From Hydrogenothermus sp964516095 (lineage in GTDB: Bacteria; Aquificota; Aquificia; Aquificales; Hydrogenothermaceae), in the NCBI GenBank assembly GCA_964516095.1, contig CAZEYS010000001.1:1-64000 (forward strand): DNA of 64,000 nt, written 5' to 3'. The notes below the pieces were generated by a model that was not told the origin of the DNA, made no database searches, and saw nothing but the letters and a program-made list of their open reading frames with translations. The position numbers and the translations under genes were made by a program. Shown here piece after piece: positions 45,008-52,191 of this stretch (position 1 is its first letter; each line of letters opens with the position of its first letter).

Positions 45008-45044
45008 GATGTTTTTTAAATTCTTACGTATATTATAAATATAA

Positions 45045-45247
45045 GCGATAACCAAGGTGAAAGTTTTCCTACGATAGAAGGTAGTAAGGGAGAAGGAAAA
45101 CTCCCACCAAAAAACCGTAGGGTTGGAACGACCCGAGCTAAAGCCTGTGGAGAGGGTAAAACCTCTGTGAAGCAGGAAACTTCTCTGAAGTTGGCGAGCT
45201 TGCAAAGCGAGCAAGCTCCTCAATTTATTAGAGAGCAGTTCACCTAA
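45045..45247 (+). mobile_element. Remnant of TnpB-type (IS200/IS605 family) element: 3' end with omega/reRNA-like scaffold
   Basis: About 200 bp clearly more GC-rich than its surroundings, packed with pairing: AGTTTTCC/GGAAAACT (45062-45069, 45095-45102), CCTACG/CGTAGG (45068-45073 with 45116-45121, overlapping the first stem), AGAGG/CCTCT (45151-45166), ACTTC/GAAGT (45179-45191), and GAGCTTGC/GCAAGCTC (45196-45218). It ends in GAGCAGTTCACC, similar in form to right ends of IS200/IS605 elements. The embedded frame at 45078-45170 resembles a TnpB C-terminus. No tnpA or full tnpB is present. Exact boundaries are uncertain. Confidence 0.55.
45078..45170 (+). pseudogene. Fragment of tnpB 3' end
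   Basis: Short frame ending in TGA at 45168-45170 that reads ...EKENSHQKTVGLERPELKP VERVKPL, the low-complexity T-V-G-L-E...-P-V-E style found at many TnpB C-termini. It has a stop (TAG at 45075) just upstream, so it is non-functional as protein. The segment probably survives as the coding part of the RNA scaffold. Confidence 0.4.
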
Positions 45248-45291
45248 TATTTACTCATATTTTTAGAAAATCGATAAAATGGAGGGTTATC

Positions 45292-45750
45292 ATGGATAAG
45301 GAAAAATTAGAAAAGTTTAGGCAACTTCTTCTACAAAAAAAACAAGAAATATTAAGTAGAGTTTTAGAGCAAGAAGATATAATAAGAAAATTTCAGGAAG
45401 AAAACCTTGAAATTCCTCAAGAAAGAGATGATTATGCACGAACAGATTTTTATGAACTTGTTTTAGATGAACTTGAAGAAGTAGAAATTGAAATCCTTAG
45501 AGAAATAGATAAAGCTCTGCAAAGAATAGCTGACGGAACATACGGATACTGTGAAGTTTGTGGTCAACCAATAGAAGAAAAAAGATTAGAGGCAATTCCT
45601 TGGACAACTCTTTGTATTAAGCATGCTCAAGAAGCTGAAAAGTATAAAGTTACTCCAGATAGAATATACGAAGATTATCTTCGTGAAAGTTTAATACCTT
45701 ATGACGAAGAATTAGAAAAAGATGTAAAAGAAGAAGGTTTAGACAAATAA
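45292..45750 (+). CDS. DksA/TraR-family protein, second paralog with C3H finger
   Basis: 152 aa. N-terminal coiled coil (1-85) and zinc finger CEVCGQPIEEKRLEAIPW then LCIKH: the spacing matches the first paralog (11881) but the fourth ligand is His instead of Cys. Strong GGAGGGTT ribosome-binding site. Possibly a specialised transcription regulator of the downstream amidohydrolase or a general stress factor. Confidence 0.87.
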   Translation: MDKEKLEKFRQLLLQKKQEILSRVLEQEDIIRKFQEENLEIPQERDDYARTDFYELVLDELEEVEIEILREIDKALQRIADGTYGYCEVCGQPIEEKRLEAIPWTTLCIKHAQEAEKYKVTPDRIYEDYLRESLIPYDEELEKDVKEEGLDK

Positions 45751-45769
45751 AATTGATGGAGATAGAAAA

Positions 45770-46987
45770 ATGGGTTTATCTCCTGTTGAAATAAAGGAGA
45801 AAATAAAAAAATATGCCCAAGAGTTATATCCAGAACTTGTAAACTGGAGAAGGCATATTCACATGCACCCTGAACTAAGTGGTGAAGAATATGAAACATC
45901 AAAATTTGTAGCAGAAAAATTAAGAGAATTTGGTGTTGATGAAGTGATAGAAAACTTTGCAGGAACAACGGCAGTAGTAGGTCTAATAAAAGGAAAGCAT
46001 GATGTTACAGTAGCTTTAAGAGCTGATATGGATGCTTTACCAATGATGGAAAAAAGAGATGTACCTTATAAGTCTAAAAAAGACGGTGTAATGCATTCGT
46101 GTGGGCATGATGCCCATACAACTATTTTACTCGGGGCTGCAAAAGTATTGATGGAAATGAAAGAACACTTACAGGGGAATGTAAAATTGATATTTCAGCC
46201 CTGTGAAGAAAGAATGGATTGCAAAGGGGCTAAATTTTTAATTGAAAATGGAGTGTTAGAAAATCCTAAAGTGTCTGCAATTTTTGGCATACATATGTTT
46301 CCAGAACTACCGATTGGTAAGGTCGGTACACGTATTGGTCATTTTATGGCATCTGCAGACATTTTTAAAGTAAAAATAAAAGGAAAAGGTTCCCACGCTT
46401 CAAGACCTCATATGGGTATAGACCCAGTTTTGATAGCAGCTCAAACTATAAATGCAATGCATCATATAGTCAGCAGAAAAGTAGATCCACTTCATCCAGC
46501 TGTAATTACCATAGGAAAAATAAATGGAGGTTTTGCAGAAAACATCATCCCTGATGAAGTAGAATTTTCAGGAACTGTAAGAACATTAAGCATAGATTTG
46601 AGAGACCAGATCCCTAAGTGGATAGAGCACACTATTTGGGGTACCACACTTGCTTATGGTGGAGCTTATGAATTTAAATACGAATATGGTAGTCCTCCAG
46701 TTATAAATGACGAAAAAACTACTAAATTTGCCCTTTCTATGATGAAAGATTTAATTGGTGAAGAAAATGTAGTAGAGCTTGAGTATCCAAGTATGGGAGG
46801 AGAAGATTTTGGAGAGTATCTTCAGGTAGTACCTGGGACTTTTATACGATTAGGTATAAGAAATGAAGAAAAGGGTATCACTGCTCCACTCCACAGTCCT
46901 CTGTTTGACATAGATGAAGAAGTGTTAAAAATTGGAACTATGATAATGGCATATTTAGCCTATAAATGGGTTGAAGAACACTCTTGA
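45770..46987 (+). CDS. M20-family amidohydrolase (aminoacylase/carboxypeptidase type)
   Basis: 405-aa zinc-dependent amidase. RRHIHMHPELSGEEYET, LRADMDALPM, HSCGHDAHTT and the dimerisation domain GSHASRPHMGIDP identify the HipO/AbgB-like branch. Substrate could be an N-acyl amino acid or diaminopimelate derivative; not determinable. 20 bp after the dksA-like gene. Confidence 0.92.
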   Translation: MGLSPVEIKEKIKKYAQELYPELVNWRRHIHMHPELSGEEYETSKFVAEKLREFGVDEVIENFAGTTAVVGLIKGKHDVTVALRADMDALPMMEKRDVPYKSKKDGVMHSCGHDAHTTILLGAAKVLMEMKEHLQGNVKLIFQPCEERMDCKGAKFLIENGVLENPKVSAIFGIHMFPELPIGKVGTRIGHFMASADIFKVKIKGKGSHASRPHMGIDPVLIAAQTINAMHHIVSRKVDPLHPAVITIGKINGGFAENIIPDEVEFSGTVRTLSIDLRDQIPKWIEHTIWGTTLAYGGAYEFKYEYGSPPVINDEKTTKFALSMMKDLIGEENVVELEYPSMGGEDFGEYLQVVPGTFIRLGIRNEEKGITAPLHSPLFDIDEEVLKIGTMIMAYLAYKWVEEHS

Positions 46988-47223
46988 AAAATATCTTCAA
47001 TCTTCAAACTTTTTATTATTTTCTCACATACATGTGGTGGGTTTTTGATATCTACTTTTTTTCCTTCTTTTTTTAGCTTAAATATTAATTTAAGTGCTTC
47101 ACTATCAACTATGCTGCATTTCGAAAGGTCAAAAACAACGTGTTTATAAGAGCTTAAATCTTTAAGTGAAGCGATATAAGCATAGTTAAAAGCCCAATCT
47201 GGTCTTAAAATTATTTTTTCCAT
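46960..47223 (-). CDS. STAS-domain protein (anti-sigma-factor-antagonist-like)
   Basis: 87 aa. The pattern KHVVFDLSKCSIVDSEALKLIFKLKKEGKKV corresponds to the STAS fold strand-helix with the conserved D-S in the phospho-serine position (VDSEAL). Four-strand/helix size fits SpoIIAA/RsbV. Overlaps the HATPase-GNAT gene by 13 bp and the convergent amidohydrolase by 28 bp. Probably the binding partner of the kinase-like domain upstream. Confidence 0.75.
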   Translation of the reverse strand: MEKIILRPDWAFNYAYIASLKDLSSYKHVVFDLSKCSIVDSEALKLIFKLKKEGKKVDIKNPPHVCEKIIKSLKIEDIFQECSSTHL

Positions 47224-48659
47224 TTTTTCATATCCTTAAATACAAATTTTTTCAACCTTTTAGCCATGTCTGAATAAACATGTATCCAGTCAGGTTGAAA
47301 TTCTAAATCTATATATTGAAGTCTCAGATAGTCCTTTTCTTTATGAAAAAGCGGCATAATTCCTCCAAAGAAAAAGCCAATCTGGTTTAATTCATCAGTT
47401 ATATACTTCGTATAAGGTTTATCAAGAGGTAAGTCTATAAAGAAGGCCTTTATTCCTTTATCTTGCAGTGTGTCAAACTGTTTTTTTATTCTTTTTATAA
47501 AGTCTTTTCCGTATTCTCTCACTATAAAAAGGGAAAATCCTTTATCATAATCTATAATAGTATCTACTTTAGAGCCTTCTGAAAGAGAGAAATTTTTCAC
47601 TCTTTTATTTTTTACTTTTATTCCCATATTTGCGTATATTTCTTTTATTATATTTTTATACCTTTCAGGTAGATACCCTTCTGCATTCTTCCTATTAATC
47701 AAATGTAAAAAGTCAATAACTACAGAAATTCTTGGTTGCTTTACTTCAAAACCTTTATACTCAATATAAGGGAACATTCCTATTAAAAGGGCTGTAGATT
47801 TAAAACCAAATTTGGCGTTTACTTTTTGACTGATTGTATGAACAGTTACAGCCTCTCCAAAAAGACCTAAAAGTCCTTTCTCTTTTGCCATATTAATTAG
47901 TGCCTGCATCATAATGTTCATAAGACCTTTTCCTCTATGGTTAGGAGAAACCACAACTTCTCCAACTTCTCCTATTTTCGAGTCAGTGCTTTTTAAGACT
48001 GCAAAATATCCAACAGCTTCCCCTTCTTTGGTTCTTACTATTACTCCAAATTTCTTATTTTTTCTAAATGCTTCTTTTATCTTGTCTGGATAGTAAAGCT
48101 CATCTTTAGCATATGTGTATCCGTAGGCTCTGTATATAAGCTTGGCTATGTCTTCAGCGTCTTCTGGCCGAGCAACGTCAAGCTCGTAAATAACGCCTTT
48201 AGGTTCTTCTTTTATTATCTCTTCTGGATTATAAATCTGGGTTATATGTTTTCGGGGTAATTTTTTTTCGAGTTGAAACTCTTTTCCCTCAAGACCTAAG
48301 TTAAAAAATGTAAAATTATCACTTAGTTTTTTGGCTATTTCAAATCCTATTCCCTCAAAGTCTCCTTTTTTTATCTTTTCCTTAGAAAAAGTATGTTTTT
48401 CAGGGTCAAATGGTTCACCTTTTTCTAAAATTTTTACAGTAATTTTTGTTCCATCATTATCCACAAGCAAATCAATATTTCCTTCTTCATCTTTATAAGC
48501 GTGTAGTATTATATTTGTTAAAATTTCATCTACTGCAGTTGTGAACTCATCAGCTTGCTCTTTTTCAAGTCCGCTGGTCAAAAAATATTCATGTAAAAAT
48601 CTAAGTGTTGGATTTAGATTTGTTAATCTACTTTTTAGAGTTATTTTAATTTCATCCAT
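47211..48659 (-). CDS. RsbW-like HATPase fused to GNAT domain
   Basis: 482 aa. Residues about 1-140 are a HATPase_c_2 (anti-sigma kinase) domain: DEFTTAVDEILTNIILHAYKD holds the N box and GIGFEIAKKLSD the glycine box. Residues about 165-300 are a GNAT acetyltransferase fold with the acetyl-CoA P-loop VVVSPNHRGKGLMNIMM and FGFKSTALLIG. A C-terminal region of ~160 residues has no motif I recognise. I choose ATG 48659 over TTG 48671. Operon with STAS partner suggests a partner-switch controlling the acetylase. Confidence 0.8.
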   Translation of the reverse strand: MDEIKITLKSRLTNLNPTLRFLHEYFLTSGLEKEQADEFTTAVDEILTNIILHAYKDEEGNIDLLVDNDGTKITVKILEKGEPFDPEKHTFSKEKIKKGDFEGIGFEIAKKLSDNFTFFNLGLEGKEFQLEKKLPRKHITQIYNPEEIIKEEPKGVIYELDVARPEDAEDIAKLIYRAYGYTYAKDELYYPDKIKEAFRKNKKFGVIVRTKEGEAVGYFAVLKSTDSKIGEVGEVVVSPNHRGKGLMNIMMQALINMAKEKGLLGLFGEAVTVHTISQKVNAKFGFKSTALLIGMFPYIEYKGFEVKQPRISVVIDFLHLINRKNAEGYLPERYKNIIKEIYANMGIKVKNKRVKNFSLSEGSKVDTIIDYDKGFSLFIVREYGKDFIKRIKKQFDTLQDKGIKAFFIDLPLDKPYTKYITDELNQIGFFFGGIMPLFHKEKDYLRLQYIDLEFQPDWIHVYSDMAKRLKKFVFKDMKKWKK

Positions 48660-48693
48660 AATTTCTACCAAATCTAAAAATTTTTGTACTCAA

Positions 48694-48710
48694 CACTATA
48701 TAATATAGTG
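48694..48710. promoter_or_regulatory. Perfect 17-bp palindrome in divergent promoter region
   Basis: CACTATAT, one central A, ATATAGTG. It lies between the STAS/HATPase-GNAT operon and tsaE, and overlaps a TATATT that would serve as -10 for a minus-strand promoter (TTAAAG, 16 bases). Candidate operator for both divergent transcripts. Confidence 0.5.
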
Positions 48711-48742
48711 CCATAAATTAAAACTTTAAGGGTTAACAGCAA

Positions 48743-49189
48743 ATGAAAATTAAAATCGATTCTTTAGAAAACCTTGAAGAGTTTGCTAAAAAATTTGTAT
48801 CATGCTTAGAAGGTAATGAAGTTTTACTTTTATATGGAAACCTGGCAGCAGGAAAAACCACATTCACAAAATTTTTAGTAAAAGCATTAGAACCAAGTTT
48901 AGTTGACGAGGTCAACTCCCCTACATTTAATATAATGAATGTCTATGAAACCTCTAAATTTCCTATTTATCACATTGACCTTTATCGAGTAAAAGAATTT
49001 GATATTACCGATATCTTGAATACAGGCCTTATAATCGTAGAGTGGGCTGATTATATAGATGATAGAGATTTGGCAGATACCCCTGTTATACGTATAAAAT
49101 TTGATATAGTTGACGAAAATAAAAGAATTATTACTATAAATTCTACTGAAAGCAAGATTACAGAATGTTTAAAATCTTTTGGATTCTAA
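48743..49189 (+). CDS. tsaE: tRNA threonylcarbamoyladenosine biosynthesis ATPase TsaE
   Basis: 148-aa ATPase essential with TsaB/TsaD for t6A modification at tRNA position 37. Walker A GNLAAGKTTFTKFL and HIDLYRVKEF plus VEWADYI are family marks. The stop overlaps the following exported-protein gene by 25 bp, coupling it to the polysaccharide cluster, an unusual setting. Confidence 0.92.
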   Translation: MKIKIDSLENLEEFAKKFVSCLEGNEVLLLYGNLAAGKTTFTKFLVKALEPSLVDEVNSPTFNIMNVYETSKFPIYHIDLYRVKEFDITDILNTGLIIVEWADYIDDRDLADTPVIRIKFDIVDENKRIITINSTESKITECLKSFGF

Positions 49190-50667
49190 TCTTACTAATT
49201 TTCAGTGTAGGTGCAACTTTTGCACAAAAGGCATACTGTATAAAATTATTTGAGGATAATAAACTACCTAATATAAAAAAAATAAAGGATATTAGTATTC
49301 GCATGGGATTTGCTACAGGAAACTATAAAATTCTTTATAAAGATAAAAGTACCTTACTTATAGGCTATTTTAAAACTTTTAATTCTGTCATCCCTGTTTA
49401 TAAAAAAGTAAGAAAATACTTCTATAAAACTTATATAACTACATGTGATGTAAATGATGATAAACTTAATAAAAAGGTTCTTGCACGCTCTAAAAACTTT
49501 AAAGACTTCATTGAATTTTATAGAAAACAGCTTCTATTTTTCGAAAGGATATTAAAAAACCAAAAGAAAATACAGTTCTACAATCCAAAATCAACCACAA
49601 ACACTGCTCTACTGAATATAAGAAATAAAATATATGATGTGTTATTTACAAGACCTGACTGGCAATTGTATTTTATAGGAAATCTATTTTATAATTCACG
49701 AAAAACTCTTGGAGATGATATGTCTTATCCATATAAGTGGGGAGGTTCATTAGGTATAGAAATTCCCATTTTAGAAAACGATTTAAAGAAAAATTCTCTA
49801 GAAAAAAGATATTACAAATTACTATCTGAGCTACAGAATTTAAGAATTTATACACCTTATGAAGATATACTATCGTTTTACAATAAACATAACTCTATAT
49901 TAGATAGTAATTTAAATGCTATACAGTATCATCATTATATCTTTTTAAGATATATACAGGAATATATGAAAAAGCTATCTAAATTCGATAAGTACTACAA
50001 AAGAACTCAAAAACTGGTACAATTAATGTCTTCTTACGAAAAGCCTTCTACAAAAGAAAATCTTGAACCGTATTTATTTAATATATGTAATGTTGATATT
50101 GATAAAATTCAACTTATCCTAAAACAGGAAAAACATAATTTGCTAACTGCAGCCAATAATATAAGTCTAAACGATTATTCAAGTTCAACTGATATAGATT
50201 TAAGGTTAAAAATTACATTTAACTATAGAAAGGGAATCCAAAATTATAGTAATGATTATGTCAAAGGAGAAGTATCGTTTAGGATTCCAACGTTCAGTAA
50301 AAGTATAAGTAATAGGCAAATAGAAAAATTGAATTTAGAACTAGAAAGAATAAAAACTTTAAATAAAAATAGACAGTTTTTAATTCAAGTGGAAGATGAA
50401 ATATCAAATTTGAAACAGTACTATTTCCTATATAAGAAACACGAGTTACTTTACAAAGTCAAGCTATTTGAAGTAAAAAAAGATTATTTTCTATTGAAAA
50501 TGGGAATAGGATATCCAGATTTTGAAAAAACGTTGAATCAGATAAATAGTATCTATAATGAGCTTGAGATGATGGCAATATATCAAGATAGACTAATTAA
50601 AAGCTTAAACAAGATATATATTTTCTTAAATAGTTTAAATAAAAAATTCCAAATACCATGTCGTTAA
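49165..50667 (+). CDS. TolC-like exported protein of the polysaccharide cluster
   Basis: 500 aa, signal peptide (1-20, ...IFSVGATFAQ). After an N-terminal part of unknown fold (about 20-180) the sequence alternates short beta stretches with long helices. In particular, residues about 350-390 (strand-like TDIDLRLKITFNYR and YVKGEVSFRIPTFS) precede a long helix ISNRQIEKLNLELERIKTLN, as in TolC-family outer-membrane factors. Similarity is by pattern only. Context: adjacent membrane-fusion protein with long coiled-coil hairpin, so it likely forms the outer-membrane duct. Confidence 0.6.
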   Translation: MFKIFWILILLIFSVGATFAQKAYCIKLFEDNKLPNIKKIKDISIRMGFATGNYKILYKDKSTLLIGYFKTFNSVIPVYKKVRKYFYKTYITTCDVNDDKLNKKVLARSKNFKDFIEFYRKQLLFFERILKNQKKIQFYNPKSTTNTALLNIRNKIYDVLFTRPDWQLYFIGNLFYNSRKTLGDDMSYPYKWGGSLGIEIPILENDLKKNSLEKRYYKLLSELQNLRIYTPYEDILSFYNKHNSILDSNLNAIQYHHYIFLRYIQEYMKKLSKFDKYYKRTQKLVQLMSSYEKPSTKENLEPYLFNICNVDIDKIQLILKQEKHNLLTAANNISLNDYSSSTDIDLRLKITFNYRKGIQNYSNDYVKGEVSFRIPTFSKSISNRQIEKLNLELERIKTLNKNRQFLIQVEDEISNLKQYYFLYKKHELLYKVKLFEVKKDYFLLKMGIGYPDFEKTLNQINSIYNELEMMAIYQDRLIKSLNKIYIFLNSLNKKFQIPCR

Positions 50668-50673
50668 TGAACC

Positions 50674-52191
50674 ATGGATATTGAAAGAAATTATGCAAGG
50701 AAATCTTATAGGTTAAAAATCCCAGCCAAAATAATAATAAATGGGAATGAATACCAAGTTGTAGATTGGTCTTTTTTAGGATTTAGAATAAAAAAAGATG
50801 GTCTGGATATAAAGAAGGGAGAAAAGATTGATGTTGAATTTGAACTTCCATTTGCCGGTTTTGAAGTAAAATTTAAAGCCAAAGCTATATGTAGATGGTG
50901 TAACCAAGAAGAAGCTGGATTTGAGTTTATCAATCTGCCTGATGAGACAAAACTCCTAATGAGACAGTATGTAGAAGCATATATAGAAGGTAGATTAACT
51001 TCTTCAAATAATGAATTCTTAACTTTAGCCGAAGGAATTGAACTACCTGTTGAGACTGAACCTACTTTAAGCAAGAAAGAAAAAGATTTATTAGATAAGA
51101 AACTCATACGCAATACTATTTTAATAATTATAGCCTTTATAATATTAGGAATTATAGGTTTTATCTTCTATAAGAATTTACCTGTTGTTTATAGTGTAGA
51201 AGCTTTTATTAGTGGTACTACCATAAATATAGTATCTCCAGAAAATGGGACTATAGAACAGATACCTGTCCATGCAGGAGATATGGTTTCAAAAGGAGAT
51301 GTTTTATTTAAAATACGAAATAAAGAAATGTATTTAGAATACGAAGGATTACAAAAATCTCTCTCCTTAAAAGAAGAAGCATTGAGCAAGCTTAAAGATC
51401 AATTTTCAAAAATCAGTGTGTCTAATACGAAAAACAATGATATGGAACTAAAGTTAATTAATAAGCAGATAGCAATACTCACTAATACGTTGAATAAGAA
51501 ATTAAAGGAACTTGAACTCTTGAAAAAAGCTTATGATTTATATTTAATAAAAAAAGAGTATATAGAAAAATTGGAAAATGAAATAAATAACTTAAAAATC
51601 CAAATACTTCAGCTAAAAAAAGAAAAATCTCAGCTTGAAAATGACAAAAAATCAAAACTATTACAATATCAACTACGTACAAATCTGCTTTATAAAATTG
51701 CTTCTTTAAAAAGTGAAATTAGAGAAATTAAAAATAAGTTAGATATCCTCAGACATAATTTAGAGAAATTAACTGTTATTTCCGATGGAAATGGATATAT
51801 TTTTTCTGTGTATAAAAAACAAGGAGAAACTGTAAAAAAATATGAGCCAGTTCTAGTATTTAGTAACACTAAAGAAAACCCATACGTAATAGCAAGATTA
51901 AAATTAAAAGATGCAGAAAAAGTCAAAATAGGAGATAAGGCCGAAGTATTTATTCCATCATTAAAAAAAGTATACTATGGAAAAGTTGTTGCTATAGGAA
52001 AGCAGTCCTTAGCTTCTGAAAGTGTTGTAAGTGAAACAGAAAGTTATGCTTTAAATGATGTTCCTGTAAAAATAAAAATAGAGAATGCTGACAAAAACTT
52101 ATATGCCGGTCTATATGCTGAAGTAAAAATTAAAACTCAAAGCAGATACGTATTCATACTGGATTTTATATCCAAGTTATTAGGACATTAA
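50674..52191 (+). CDS. PilZ-domain membrane-fusion protein (Alg44-like)
   Basis: 505 aa. N-terminal PilZ domain, with the c-di-GMP arginine motif R5-N-Y-A-R9 / R9-K-S-Y-R13 and D31-W-S-F-L-G36 (DxSxxG), then one transmembrane helix (about 147-168) and a periplasmic HlyD-type region (biotinyl-lipoyl half motifs IVSPENGTIEQIPVHAGD and DGNGYIFSVYKKQGE) flanking a ~140-residue coiled-coil hairpin. Same plan as Alg44, the c-di-GMP receptor of alginate synthase, but with a much longer hairpin, as in TolC-docking adaptors. Separated from the glycosyltransferase gene by zero bases and from the upstream gene by six. Confidence 0.88.
   Translation: MDIERNYARKSYRLKIPAKIIINGNEYQVVDWSFLGFRIKKDGLDIKKGEKIDVEFELPFAGFEVKFKAKAICRWCNQEEAGFEFINLPDETKLLMRQYVEAYIEGRLTSSNNEFLTLAEGIELPVETEPTLSKKEKDLLDKKLIRNTILIIIAFIILGIIGFIFYKNLPVVYSVEAFISGTTINIVSPENGTIEQIPVHAGDMVSKGDVLFKIRNKEMYLEYEGLQKSLSLKEEALSKLKDQFSKISVSNTKNNDMELKLINKQIAILTNTLNKKLKELELLKKAYDLYLIKKEYIEKLENEINNLKIQILQLKKEKSQLENDKKSKLLQYQLRTNLLYKIASLKSEIREIKNKLDILRHNLEKLTVISDGNGYIFSVYKKQGETVKKYEPVLVFSNTKENPYVIARLKLKDAEKVKIGDKAEVFIPSLKKVYYGKVVAIGKQSLASESVVSETESYALNDVPVKIKIENADKNLYAGLYAEVKIKTQSRYVFILDFISKLLGH

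Noticed and set aside
45045..45247. RNase P RNA or tmRNA reading of the structured block
   Set aside because: The conserved GAGGAAAGUC and ACAGAA cores of RNase P, and a tRNA-like domain with tag frame for tmRNA, are absent.
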